Below, in pieces: positions 48,654-57,554 of a DNA stretch of 61,255 bases; within the stretch, counting starts at the first letter, position 1; every line of letters begins with the position of its first letter. Source of the stretch: Bacteroidaceae bacterium. GTDB taxonomy: Bacteria > Bacteroidota > Bacteroidia > Bacteroidales > Barnesiellaceae_A. The notes under the pieces were generated by a model that saw nothing but the letters and a program-made list of their open reading frames with translations, did no database searches and was not told where the DNA came from. The stretch covers positions 1 to 61,255 of the forward strand of contig JAGBHF010000085.1 of assembly GCA_017935645.1 (NCBI GenBank), written 5' to 3'. The position numbers and the translations under genes were made by a program.

Positions 48654-49331
48654 ATGCGCATAGATATTATTACTGTCTTGCCTGAGTTGCTTGATGGCCC
48701 GTTGAATAACTCAATTCTTAAGCGTGCACAGGATAAGGGATTGGCCGAAATTGTTGTGCACAATCTGCGCGATTTTACACTCGATAAGCACCGTCGTGTC
48801 GACGACTACCCTTTCGGTGGCGAGGCGGGCATGGTGATGCAAATAGAGCCGGTCGATCGAGCTATCTCGTTTCTGAAGTCGCAACGTGACTATGATGAGG
48901 TGATATTTACTTCGCCCGACGGCGATATGTTCGACCAGCCTATGGCCAATTCGTTGTCGATGCTCAACAATATCATCATTCTATGTGGTCACTATAAGGG
49001 TATTGATTATCGTATTCGCGAGCATCTCATTACCCGCGAAATATCGATAGGCGATTATGTGCTCACGGGAGGCGAGATGCCTGCGGCAATTATTGCCGAT
49101 GCTATAGTGCGTCTTATCCCCGGTGCCATCGGTGATGAGCAGTCGGCATTGAGCGATTCGTTTCAAGATAATCTCTTGGCTCCGCCTGTCTATACACGTC
49201 CTGCCGAGTATAAAGGTTGGCGCGTGCCCGATGTGTTGTTATCGGGGCACCAACGCAAGATTGATGAGTGGAAGCACGAACAAGCTGTGGAACGCACACG
49301 ACGTTTGCGTCCGGGCTTGTTGGATGAGTAA
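48654..49331 (+). CDS. trmD: tRNA (guanine37-N1)-methyltransferase
   Basis: A 225-residue SPOUT-class enzyme. The trefoil-knot SAM site is visible ([18 protein letters not shown] and [15 protein letters not shown]), as is [12 protein letters not shown] near the N-terminus. It methylates N1 of G37 to prevent frameshifting. Followed 28 nt later by a strong terminator. Confidence 0.97.
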   Translation: MRIDIITVLPELLDGPLNNSILKRAQDKGLAEIVVHNLRDFTLDKHRRVDDYPFGGEAGMVMQIEPVDRAISFLKSQRDYDEVIFTSPDGDMFDQPMANSLSMLNNIIILCGHYKGIDYRIREHLITREISIGDYVLTGGEMPAAIIADAIVRLIPGAIGDEQSALSDSFQDNLLAPPVYTRPAEYKGWRVPDVLLSGHQRKIDEWKHEQAVERTRRLRPGLLDE

Positions 49332-49359
49332 TGGTATATAATACTTATTGCCTATAACC

Positions 49360-49395
49360 AAAAAAGGCATCGAGCATTGCGCTCGATGCCTTTTT
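49360..49395 (+). terminator. Terminator after trmD
   Basis: AAAAAGGCATCGAGC / GCTCGATGCCTTTTT, a 15-bp perfect inverted repeat with an ATTGC loop. It can end transcription on both strands and also serves the convergent T9SS cargo gene. Confidence 0.9.
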
Positions 49396-49413
49396 GCTTA
49401 TTGTGTGGATGTG

Positions 49414-51237
49414 TTATCGGATAACAACTTTGGTTGATACACCGTCGATAGTTACGATGTAAACACCTGCATTGAGGTTGGTCTCGATAGTTGTTTTGAT
49501 AGCTTGAGTTTGAGCAGTCAATACGATGCGACCGGCGATGTCGGTAACTACGATGTCGGCATTCTCGCGTGCGTTGACAATGTTGAGCTCGCTACCGTTT
49601 ACAAATACGTTCCAAGTGGCAACAGAGGGTGCTTTTACAGCAGTGTTGTCATTGAAGTATACATTGGGGTAGAGACCGCAACAGATGTCCATGCCACAGA
49701 AATCGGTGGCCGAGTACCAACCGGCGGGTTTGTTGGCCAAGTCGATGTCGTTGTGGAAGTAAGTTGTGCAATCACCGTTTTCGCGAGCGTAGCTGTGGGC
49801 GATGAATATACGGTTGTTGCTGCTGGGAGTAATCTCGGGGAATTCAACCTCAAAGAAGAATGTACCGGTTACTTCTATTTCGTCTTCCAATACAATTGCA
49901 CCAAGGCCAAGGCTACCTGAGGGTATTTCTGTTGTGCCAAATACGTCTTTTATTTTCAACTCTTTTGTGAAAACAACTTCGCCGGGCATGCCGTTTTCGT
50001 CGGCTTTCAATATGCGTGCGATGATGTTTTTAGAAGCGTGAACGGGCGAAATCTTGTAGTTGCCAAAGAGAACGTAGCTACCTGCTATGAGTGTCTTGGC
50101 ATCGGCAGGACGATCGAAACGCTCGGCAATGCGACTGTATGTCTCGCTAAGACCGCAGAGTGCATCGTATGTGGCATTGTCTGAAGATGAGAATGTGTAC
50201 AAGTTGTCTTCGGGTTTGAAGTTACCAACGCAGTCGCCAAAACCTTCTGTTCCATGGATGCGGTTGATATAATACTCGCGCAATATACCTGTTTCGCCAT
50301 CTTTGTTGATGAGAATAAGGAGGTCTTCGTTGAAGATTTCGTTGTCATCTTCGGGCAACTCAAATGTTACGATGGGTTTGGCTGCAGTATCGTCATTGGT
50401 GCTACCGTAGAAACCAAAGTCCCAAAGTACGCTTTCGCAGTTGGTGGCATTGTAACCATACTCAAATTCCTCGCCGGCGTATGTGTAAACGCGGGGAACC
50501 AAGCGGTAGCCTTGATTGTCGGCCATAAATTGGTCGATTGACCATAGACCACCTTTTGACATCATGTAGCCGTCGGGCATGATGCGGATGTGGTCGCTGT
50601 CTACTTGGATGTCGTCCCACATGCTGATGTTGGCTCCGGGTTGAGATGTACAGTGGTGGATGGCTACATAATATGTGCCTGTAGTTGTGGGTGTGAATGT
50701 GCCACTATAAAGTGTCCAATCGCTGTCTTTTACTGCGTTTGAGCCTTTGCTGTCAATGATAGTTGTTGTTTGTGCTTCGGCTGTTTGTGCAGTACCTATT
50801 GTCATTTCCCATTCATCGGGTATGTTGTAACCCATGCAGAATGCGTATACACCGAAGTGATATGTTACGTTGGCTTCAAGAGTGATAGCTTTTGATATAG
50901 CCCATGCGTCACGAGGATTCTCGTCATCGTACATAGATACGAGGGCATAATCGCCACTGAATGCCGCTAATGCACCACCGGTTTCTGCAGCAGGATTCTG
51001 GCATTTTATGCTGGTTATTGCATCGAATGTTGCCCAACCTTCGGGCATCATGGTTGTTGTATTGATTTGCTCAAAGTCCTCGAAGAGTATTTGAGTGTCT
51101 TCGTTGGCAACTGTTTTTTGCATAGTAACGTGTTTGTTACTTTTAAGATGTGCCAATTGGATAGGCGCTACAGTAGCCATTGCAATATTGGCAGAAAGAG
51201 CCAATGTTGCCATGCTAAAAAGTAATTTCTTTGTCAT
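49414..51237 (-). CDS. T9SS-secreted adhesin-like protein (choice-of-anchor J type)
   Basis: A 607-residue exported protein. Signal peptide 1-21; residues about 50-215 form a jelly-roll domain of the cleaved-adhesin/choice-of-anchor J type (ILFEDFEQ, PEGWATFDA, TWTLYSGTF-like SDWTLYSGTFTPTTTGTYYVAIHH). The middle part is not recognised. The last ~75 residues (IVVTDIAGRIVL, AGVYIVTIDG, KVVIR) are a type A T9SS sorting signal, so PorU should process it. A candidate -7 box TAATTTTG is at 51289-51296. Confidence 0.85.
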   Translation of the reverse strand: MTKKLLFSMATLALSANIAMATVAPIQLAHLKSNKHVTMQKTVANEDTQILFEDFEQINTTTMMPEGWATFDAITSIKCQNPAAETGGALAAFSGDYALVSMYDDENPRDAWAISKAITLEANVTYHFGVYAFCMGYNIPDEWEMTIGTAQTAEAQTTTIIDSKGSNAVKDSDWTLYSGTFTPTTTGTYYVAIHHCTSQPGANISMWDDIQVDSDHIRIMPDGYMMSKGGLWSIDQFMADNQGYRLVPRVYTYAGEEFEYGYNATNCESVLWDFGFYGSTNDDTAAKPIVTFELPEDDNEIFNEDLLILINKDGETGILREYYINRIHGTEGFGDCVGNFKPEDNLYTFSSSDNATYDALCGLSETYSRIAERFDRPADAKTLIAGSYVLFGNYKISPVHASKNIIARILKADENGMPGEVVFTKELKIKDVFGTTEIPSGSLGLGAIVLEDEIEVTGTFFFEVEFPEITPSSNNRIFIAHSYARENGDCTTYFHNDIDLANKPAGWYSATDFCGMDICCGLYPNVYFNDNTAVKAPSVATWNVFVNGSELNIVNARENADIVVTDIAGRIVLTAQTQAIKTTIETNLNAGVYIVTIDGVSTKVVIR

Positions 51238-51288
51238 GATATAGGGGTTTAAATTAAATTGTATTCTTCCTCATCTAAAATAGCGTTG

Positions 51289-51296
51289 CAAAATTA
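51289..51296 (-). promoter_or_regulatory. Candidate -7 box of the adhesin-like gene
   Basis: TAATTTTG on the minus strand 52 nt upstream of the start; no TTTG at the -33 distance. The surrounding 150 nt are AT-rich and gene-free. Confidence 0.4.
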
Positions 51297-51388
51297 GCCT
51301 AAATTTTTGTGCTGTAAAAATATATTGGAATAAAAATAAAATTTCAAAGAGTTAAAAATGTTAGATATAGGGCAATATTATAGTGCGG

Positions 51389-53488
51389 TTATTGGTATCC
51401 AATCACACACCATACACCTTGTATACGAGTGTCGTGGTAATTGATGTCGCTTTGTAGGCACTCTTGTATGAGTTCTTGTGCTTTCTCGGGATATACTCCG
51501 GCCGATAGGATAATGTTGTCGATGTTGAAATTTTTCTGCAGTTGTGATATGTGTCCACTATATTTTTCGGTGATAATGGCGTAGTCGATGTCAATGGGTG
51601 TTGAGGCGTGACTGTAACGCCATATATTGTTGTCGACCCACAAGATGCGTTTGCCGTAATACTCAATAAAGGGCAATGCCATGTAGATATGTTCCGTAGC
51701 GAGGGTATCACCGGCAACGACTCGTTGTGCTGTAAGGTGCTCACGTATGCGCCATTCTTGCCCTGCTTCGGGTATGCTCATGCAAGTGTCGGTGCTGATG
51801 ATAAGGCAATTGCGCTTGTTATCGCAAAGTTGCAGATGTGAGTATTTGCGCTCGCTTGGTAGCAGTATTGTGGGGGTAGAGGGACGTAATGTTTCGTATA
51901 AGATATAGCCCTGCATGGTAATGAGTGTAAGTAAAATGATCGTTGTAGGGCGCAAGGTGCGGTGCGACAGGCTGTACCATATAGCTATAATCATGATGCC
52001 ATAAAGGATGAGCATAGGCAATGATACCCACACACCTTCAATAACTGCACCCGGTAGGGTCGCTATTGTGTTGGCTCCATTGCATAACAGGCTTGCAGTT
52101 GTATCGGTGGCATGGTCGAGCCAAGCATGAGGCAGACCCACTACCTCGCACAGTTGCATAATAAGCGCCATGAACACCAGCGGGGTTAGTAACGGGGTTA
52201 GTAGCAAGTTTGACAACAACCCCCACATAGGTATATAGTGAAAATAGTAGCTTGCAAGAGGTATGGTAGCAATTTGTGCTGCGAGCGAAGCGGCTATGAG
52301 ATCGACGATATAGCGTAGGATGGGATTATGGGTGTTGAGTAAGTTGTTAATATTGAAATATGGACTTAATAAGATAATTCCGGCAACGGCTGTATAACTC
52401 AGTTGAAATCCGATGTCGAATAGTTGCATCGGAGCCATGAGCAGTATCATAACAGCCGATCCACACAGCGCATTGAGCGATGTGTTGGGACGATTGATAA
52501 TCTCGGCAACTCCAACAAAAGATGCCATGATACAAGCTCTGACTACCGAGGGCGATAATCCTGTAATAAAAGCGTATGCCCACAATACAATCAAGGTGAT
52601 GATGCCTCGAGTGTGAGGTATGGGGGTGTACCGTAGCGGGTATAATATTATCCACAGGATAAATGCTATTATACCGGTGTGCAGACCACTTACGGCGAGG
52701 GTGTGTGAAAGTCCGGCCGATGAGAAGTATTGGCGCATGGAATCCGGAATGTCGGCCTTATATCCCCACAGAAGAGCCGAGAGCAGCGATTGGTTCTCTT
52801 GCGATAATTGACATCGCTTCAAGCTCTCGATACAACGTTGTTGTATGCGGGCGGCTTGTTGTGTTATAGAAAGGGGGGCTTGTTGCTGCGATAGTTGCCA
52901 AGTACCGTCGGCCAGATATTGTCGATATAATATCCCCTTACGAGCCATAAATGAGGAGTAGTCGAACGAGTGCGGTAGCCTACTGCTCTCAATGGGTTGT
53001 AATTGTGGACGGAAAAGAATTATATCACCACTCTGCAATGTGCGTGCGGTGTAGGACTTCTGTAAGTGTAGCAGTACCTTGATAAGGACATTTCGTAAGT
53101 TGTTGCTGTCATTCAGTGCAACGATTGTAGCTTGCGTGCGGTAGGTGTACTCTTGTTCGGTAGGAGTGTTCTCGATGCAAGCAATGGCCAATGTGTTGGC
53201 TGTGGTAGTGGGAAGCTCTTTCGATACAGTGTTGTTGATGCACACAGCCATGCCTATAGCTATAAAAACTGCGTTGACAAATGTTGCAAAAGATATTTTT
53301 CGCCACACCGAGAATAGATGCTTGCGCAAAACGATTGTCGCCATAGCGCCTACCAATGCAATAGCGCACCATACATATAATATAATGTCCGAGGGGGCAG
53401 TATATTGCCATGCGATACCCACCATCAGCGGTATGAGCAGCCGTAGGAATGGGATATGGTCGAGTGTGTATCGTGGTGCGTTGTACAT
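51389..53488 (-). CDS. ComEC/Rec2-type DNA uptake channel protein
   Basis: A 699-residue membrane protein for passage of single-stranded DNA across the inner membrane in natural transformation. Domains: N-terminal membrane segments and an OB-like domain (about 70-220), the competence core with GLSHTLAVSGLHTGI (about 270-285) and multiple helices to about 520, and a C-terminal metallo-beta-lactamase-like remnant (about 560-699) lacking the HxHxDH motif. The ATG at 53488 is preferred to a GTG at 53515. It is monocistronic, facing away from the sigma-factor gene. Confidence 0.9.
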   Translation of the reverse strand: MYNAPRYTLDHIPFLRLLIPLMVGIAWQYTAPSDIILYVWCAIALVGAMATIVLRKHLFSVWRKISFATFVNAVFIAIGMAVCINNTVSKELPTTTANTLAIACIENTPTEQEYTYRTQATIVALNDSNNLRNVLIKVLLHLQKSYTARTLQSGDIILFRPQLQPIESSRLPHSFDYSSFMARKGILYRQYLADGTWQLSQQQAPLSITQQAARIQQRCIESLKRCQLSQENQSLLSALLWGYKADIPDSMRQYFSSAGLSHTLAVSGLHTGIIAFILWIILYPLRYTPIPHTRGIITLIVLWAYAFITGLSPSVVRACIMASFVGVAEIINRPNTSLNALCGSAVMILLMAPMQLFDIGFQLSYTAVAGIILLSPYFNINNLLNTHNPILRYIVDLIAASLAAQIATIPLASYYFHYIPMWGLLSNLLLTPLLTPLVFMALIMQLCEVVGLPHAWLDHATDTTASLLCNGANTIATLPGAVIEGVWVSLPMLILYGIMIIAIWYSLSHRTLRPTTIILLTLITMQGYILYETLRPSTPTILLPSERKYSHLQLCDNKRNCLIISTDTCMSIPEAGQEWRIREHLTAQRVVAGDTLATEHIYMALPFIEYYGKRILWVDNNIWRYSHASTPIDIDYAIITEKYSGHISQLQKNFNIDNIILSAGVYPEKAQELIQECLQSDINYHDTRIQGVWCVIGYQ

Positions 53489-53779
53489 AGTGTGATAGAT
53501 TGTGCGAATATACACAAAATTTTGAACAATTGGTTGCTGCTCATCCGGAGGTTGCTATCGTTCTATTTTCAAAATTATTGTGCTTTGGATAAAAAATACT
53601 GTGTTAAAAGTGTTAAAAAATGGAGGTTTGGTGCATTTTTTGGTCGAAAAATTAGGTTGTTCGCAAAAAATAGTCGTTATTTGCAATCAATTCAAAAAAT
53701 AAACCGACATATTCACCTTTTAAAAACAGAAGCCTATTGAACAAAATTACTCTTATTTAAACGCAAAATAGTAGAGTAA

Positions 53780-54370
53780 ATGAACAATTTGTTTAATCAT
53801 ACCGATGACGAACTCGTCGCACGGTATGCCAATGGTAATAATGAGGCTTTTGACGTCTTACTTAAAAGGCATGAGTCGAAAATCTTTTCGTACATATATT
53901 ATATAGTCAAAGACGATGACAAGGCAAATGATATCTTTCAAGAGACATTTGTCAAGGCGATTATGACTATTCGTCAAGGACGATATAGTGGTAATGGTCG
54001 TTTCGTTTCGTGGATTACACGCATCGCACACAACCTTATCATCGACAACTATCGCCAAGAGAAAATCGAGAATTGTGTGAATAGCGAAGATGAATCGCTC
54101 GATATATTCAACCGTAAAGAACTCAGCGAGGGTACAATTGAGGATTTCCTTGTGCAAGAGCAAATTACTTGCGACATACGTCGCTTGGTTGAGGCATTGC
54201 CCGACAATCAACGCGAAGTGATAGAGTTGCGCTATTACAAGGACTTGAGCTTCAAAGAGATTGCCGACCTTACCAACGTAAGTATCAATACCGCATTGGG
54301 TCGCATGCGTTATGCTATACTCAATATGCGTCGCATGGCCGAGCAGTATAATATCGCTCTCACACTATAA
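53780..54370 (+). CDS. ECF-family RNA polymerase sigma factor
   Basis: A 196-residue group 4 sigma factor. Sigma-2 region about 10-80 (AFDVLLKRHESKIFSYIYYIVKD, DIFQETFVKAI), sigma-4 about 130-185 (LPDNQREVIELRYYKDLSFKEIADLTNVSINTALGRMRYAI). No anti-sigma gene follows; instead there is a 53-residue gene and a terminator. The 260 nt before it are AT-rich and show no consensus promoter, which suggests autoregulation or another sigma factor. Confidence 0.93.
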   Translation: MNNLFNHTDDELVARYANGNNEAFDVLLKRHESKIFSYIYYIVKDDDKANDIFQETFVKAIMTIRQGRYSGNGRFVSWITRIAHNLIIDNYRQEKIENCVNSEDESLDIFNRKELSEGTIEDFLVQEQITCDIRRLVEALPDNQREVIELRYYKDLSFKEIADLTNVSINTALGRMRYAILNMRRMAEQYNIALTL

Positions 54371-54459
54371 GTGTGTGATAACGAAAAAAATATACTACCC
54401 GATACAATAATAGTACAGGCTTTTGCGTTATATAGGTGTAACTTGTAATTATAAAGCCT

Positions 54460-54621
54460 ATGAAGAAAAACTCTACACCTGTATCTATTAAGAAGTCATC
54501 CAACAGCACTGCAGAGTTGCACGCACGTCAATCGACGCTCAATGCCATCATGCAATTTGCACGTTCTTATACTTATGTGCCTAAGTTGCAAGCCGGATTG
54601 GGCAATATGGTAGCCAATTGA
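54460..54621 (+). CDS. Small basic protein gene downstream of the sigma factor (53 aa)
   Basis: An ATG-to-TGA frame of 53 codons beginning MKKNSTPVSIKKSSNSTAEL and ending QAGLGNMVAN. It is 89 nt after the sigma gene and directly before a strong terminator, with codon use like the neighbours. The N-terminus is Lys/Ser/Thr rich and disordered-looking; the rest is one amphipathic helix (STLNAIMQFARSYTYV). No known family is recognised. From its position it may be a partner or regulator of the sigma factor. Confidence 0.7.
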   Translation: MKKNSTPVSIKKSSNSTAELHARQSTLNAIMQFARSYTYVPKLQAGLGNMVAN

Positions 54622-54645
54622 CATCATTGTGCTGAAGAAGAACAA

Positions 54646-54685
54646 CCGAGATACTCAATGCGAGGGTATCTCGGTATTTTTTTTG
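54646..54685 (+). terminator. Terminator of the sigma-factor operon
   Basis: CCGAGATAC (54646-54654) and GTATCTCGG (54666-54674) form a 9-bp stem around TCAATGCGAGG; TATTTTTTTT follows. Confidence 0.88.
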
Positions 54686-54723
54686 CCTTGGTGTGAGGGT
54701 AGGGTGTGGTATAGAGAGAATAA

Positions 54724-54751
54724 AAAAGGTTGAGTCGCGACTCAACCTTTT
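54724..54751 (-). terminator. Terminator of pepD
   Basis: AAAAGGTTGAGTCG/CGACTCAACCTTTT is a perfect 28-nt palindrome; on the minus strand it runs into a T-rich stretch, 22 nt past the pepD stop. Confidence 0.85.
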
Positions 54752-54773
54752 CTGTAATTATATAGCAGTGCTA

Positions 54774-56237
54774 TTATTTTTTCATATCGGCAACCTTCTC
54801 AAGGATGCGGAGGAGGTGCAACCAGAATTTTTCTACTGCGGGGATGTGCATGCGCTCGTCGGGTGAGTGAACGTCGCGCAATGTAGGACCAAACGAAATC
54901 ATATCGAGGTGAGGATATTTTGAGAGGAACAAGCCACACTCAAGACCTGCGTGGATAGCAAGAATTTGGGGTGTAACGTTGAACAACTCTTCGTAAGCCT
55001 CAACAGCGATATCTTTGATTGCCGATTGCATGTTGGGTTTCCATCCGGGATAGCCTTCGCCGTGTGCGGGCACAGCACCTGCCATGGCAAAGAGAGCCTC
55101 GATTTGGTTGGCGATGTCGTATTTTTCACTCTCAACCGAGCTGCGTTGGCTGGTAGCTACAACGATAGTGTTGCCTTCGCGCATTTTTACCGATGCAAGG
55201 TTGGTAGATGTTTGTACCAAACCGGGCAATTCGCGACTCATGGCAATTACACCGTGAGGTGCAGCGTAAAGAGCCGAAATAAGGTTGTGAGCAGTTGTAT
55301 CGTCGATACAAGTAGCAGGAACGTCGGCAGTCTCCATACCCGAGCCTGTGAGGGCGTCAACACCACGCAACTCGTCTTCAACAGTAGCAATGTGGCAGTT
55401 GAAGTCTACACGGATATCCTCTTTGTGTTTTACGGGAACACCGATTACAGCCATAGCCTCACGAGGAATAGCGTTGCGCAAGTTACCACCATCGATAGCA
55501 GCCAACTTCACGTCATACTTCTTCATGGCATTCCACAAGAAGCGAGCCAAAATTTTGTTGGCATTACCGCGACCGTGGTGGATGTCGCCACCTGAGTGAC
55601 CGCCATTGAGGCCCTTAATGCGCAATGTTGCGTAGTAGTAGTCTTGGGGAGCAGCTTGCTCGGTGTATGTAAATGTAGAAGTAGTGTCGATACCACCGGC
55701 GCAACCGATAAAGATTTGAGCATCGTCCTCCGAGTCGAGGTTGAGCAATATATCGCCACTGATGAGGTTGCCATCGAGGTTGTTGGCACCTGTCAAGCCG
55801 GTCTCTTCGTCAACGGTGAAGAGCGCTTGCAAACGACCGTGTTTAGCTTCGGGGTCGATAAGCACAGCCATAGCAGCAGCCATACCAATACCATTGTCGG
55901 CGCCGAGTGTTGTACCGCGAGCACGTACCCATTCGCCATCGATGTATGTTTGGATGGGGTCGTTCTCAAAGTCAAGCTCTACATCGCTGTTTTTCTCACA
56001 TACCATATCCATGTGGGCTTGCAAGATTACGGTGGGAGCAGCTTCGTAACCGGGTGTTGCGGGAACGGTCATGACAACATTACCAATCTCGTCGGTGGCA
56101 ACTTCGAGGTTGTGTTTATGTGCAAAGTCTAAAAGGTAAGCACGGATTTTTTCTTCCTTTTTAGAGGGTCGGGGTACTTGCGTAATGGCATCGAAAATTT
56201 CCCATACCAACGCGGGTTTAAGGTCTTTAACTTTCAT
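54774..56237 (-). CDS. pepD: Aminoacyl-histidine dipeptidase (cytosolic nonspecific dipeptidase)
   Basis: A 487-residue M20C metallopeptidase splitting Xaa-His and other dipeptides. Zinc site motifs: LQAHMDMVCEKN (about 87-98), LGADNGIGMA (about 116-125), DEETGLTGA (about 146-154). The dimerisation domain lies between about 200 and 380. Start ATG at 56237; the leader is about 140 nt from the promoter in the repeat element at 56388. Confidence 0.95.
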   Translation of the reverse strand: MKVKDLKPALVWEIFDAITQVPRPSKKEEKIRAYLLDFAHKHNLEVATDEIGNVVMTVPATPGYEAAPTVILQAHMDMVCEKNSDVELDFENDPIQTYIDGEWVRARGTTLGADNGIGMAAAMAVLIDPEAKHGRLQALFTVDEETGLTGANNLDGNLISGDILLNLDSEDDAQIFIGCAGGIDTTSTFTYTEQAAPQDYYYATLRIKGLNGGHSGGDIHHGRGNANKILARFLWNAMKKYDVKLAAIDGGNLRNAIPREAMAVIGVPVKHKEDIRVDFNCHIATVEDELRGVDALTGSGMETADVPATCIDDTTAHNLISALYAAPHGVIAMSRELPGLVQTSTNLASVKMREGNTIVVATSQRSSVESEKYDIANQIEALFAMAGAVPAHGEGYPGWKPNMQSAIKDIAVEAYEELFNVTPQILAIHAGLECGLFLSKYPHLDMISFGPTLRDVHSPDERMHIPAVEKFWLHLLRILEKVADMKK

Positions 56238-56374
56238 AGAAATTTTGCTTTATTATTCCCCATCGAACGCTAATGAGTGTAATCGTGAGGAAATTTTTGT
56301 TAATTTTTAAGGTTTTTCAAAGGCTGTAATTAAAATATACGGCGAAAAATTGCGGTTAGAAAATTTCTCTTTCC

Positions 56375-56382
56375 TATATTTG
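56375..56382 (+). promoter_or_regulatory. Plus-strand -7 box facing the small membrane protein gene
   Basis: TATATTTG on the plus strand, immediately beside and divergent from the pepD promoter. No TTTG 19 nt upstream. If used, the leader would be about 170 nt and would span the repeat copies. Confidence 0.4.
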
Positions 56383-56387
56383 CACCA

Positions 56388-56419
56388 CAAATATAGTGAA
56401 AGGTGAGCGAAGATGCAAA
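56388..56419 (-). promoter_or_regulatory. pepD promoter in repeat copy 1
   Basis: TTTG (56416-56419), 20 nt, TATATTTG (56388-56395) on the minus strand, both perfect. Confidence 0.7.
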
Positions 56420-56535
56420 TCAAACTCGTTTGAATTTGAATTTTCCGAACCGTATCCTATATAATTCAAATATAGTGAAAGGTGAGCGAAAATGTAATCA
56501 AACTCGTTTGAAACTGATTTTCTGCCCCATATCTA
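56388..56535. repeat. Two tandem 79-bp promoter-bearing repeats
   Basis: Units start at 56388 and 56467, the same 79-bp period as upstream of rex, with GATAGTGAAAGGTGAG-like (ATATAGTGAAAGGTGAGCGAA) spacer, CAAACTCGTTTG palindrome and TTTTCCGAACCGTATCC tail. In copy 2 the -33 box spacing is lost (24 nt). Confidence 0.8.
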
Positions 56536-56557
56536 TATAATACAAAGTGATAATATA

Positions 56558-56776
56558 ATGTTGAAGACAATACTTATAACAATTGTTATAATAGCGATAG
56601 TCGTGTTATTGTTGGGCTTTAGGGTATTTTTTGTTAAGGGCGGAAAGTTTCCTTCGATGCACATCAGTAGCAACGAGAATATGAAGCGCAAGGGCATCAG
56701 TTGTGCTATATCAACCGATGCGCGCGATAGAAATCGCAAAAACTTGGAAGATATTATATCGGATAATAAAAACTAA
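56558..56776 (+). CDS. Small single-span membrane protein (72 aa)
   Basis: Residues 1-27 are one membrane helix (ILITIVIIAIVVLLLGFRVFFV); then KGGKFPSMHISSNENMKRKGISCA with one Cys, and a charged tail. Inner-membrane location with a short soluble tail. The KGG.FP..HI..N..M...GI.C pattern looks like a conserved Bacteroidetes family, but I cannot name it. It lies 16 nt before the OmpH-like gene. Confidence 0.8.
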   Translation: MLKTILITIVIIAIVVLLLGFRVFFVKGGKFPSMHISSNENMKRKGISCAISTDARDRNRKNLEDIISDNKN

Positions 56777-56792
56777 ATAGATACTGAAAATT

Positions 56793-57377
56793 ATGAGAAA
56801 ATTTTTGAACGCATTATGCGTATTTGCTCTTGTAGCAGGTCTTTCTGCTTGTGCAGGTAATAAGAGTGCCGAAGTTCCTGCTGCTACCGAGGAGTGTGCC
56901 GGACACAAATTGCCTATTGCCTATGTTGACACCGATTCGCTAATCTTGCTTTACAACTATGCTCAAGAACAAGAGCAAAAGTTGGTAGATAAAATTGAGA
57001 ACGATCGCGCCAACTTGAATGCTCGTGTTGCCAAATTGGCTAAACGTCAAGAGGATTTTCAACGTAAAGTGCAAAACAATGCTTTCTTGTCGCAAAGCAG
57101 TGCCGAGCAACAATATAATGAGTTGATGAAGGAGCAAGAGCGTTTGCAACAAGAGGCTGCTCTTATCGATGCAGAGAACTTACAAGCTCAACAAGCTATG
57201 CTCCAAGAGATAACAAATGATATCCGCTCATACATCGAGGAGTACAACAAGACTGCCGGTTATGAGGTTATCTTGCAAAAGGCTGCTACTGTATACATCA
57301 GCAATGCTTATGATATCACAGCCGAGATTGCCGAGGGCTTGAACAAAAAGAAACCTGTATCGGCCGAGGAGAAATAA
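56793..57377 (+). CDS. OmpH/Skp-like periplasmic chaperone lipoprotein
   Basis: A 194-residue protein with a lipobox LSAC (Cys20) and a long helical hairpin rich in Gln, Glu and Leu (about 45-140), typical of the Skp/OmpH chaperones that escort outer-membrane proteins. IAYVDTDSLI at the start of the mature domain matches the family's IAYVD strand. Lipidation would tether it to a membrane, unlike soluble Skp. It is followed by a terminator. Confidence 0.88.
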   Translation: MRKFLNALCVFALVAGLSACAGNKSAEVPAATEECAGHKLPIAYVDTDSLILLYNYAQEQEQKLVDKIENDRANLNARVAKLAKRQEDFQRKVQNNAFLSQSSAEQQYNELMKEQERLQQEAALIDAENLQAQQAMLQEITNDIRSYIEEYNKTAGYEVILQKAATVYISNAYDITAEIAEGLNKKKPVSAEEK

Positions 57378-57401
57378 TAGACCTTAACAGTTAAATGATA
57401 T

Positions 57402-57437
57402 AGTGGTGCACTTCATGACGAGGTGTACCACTTTTTT
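57402..57437 (+). terminator. Terminator after the OmpH-like gene
   Basis: AGTGGTGCAC and GTGTACCACT form a 10-bp stem (one G-U) followed by TTTTTT. Confidence 0.85.
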
Positions 57438-57500
57438 ATGCCGTTGAATCACGTGATTAAGTGTGAGTGGGTGTGAAAAACGAAACAATTCGTCAATATA

Positions 57501-57532
57501 TTTGGTAATATCTTGTGCTTGCATTACTTTTG
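57501..57532 (+). promoter_or_regulatory. Promoter of the glycosyltransferase-radC pair
   Basis: TTTG (57501-57504), 20 nt, TACTTTTG (57525-57532). Expected start near 57539, leader about 16 nt. Confidence 0.7.
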
Positions 57533-57554
57533 CGTTAAGCAAATGTAACGTTAT

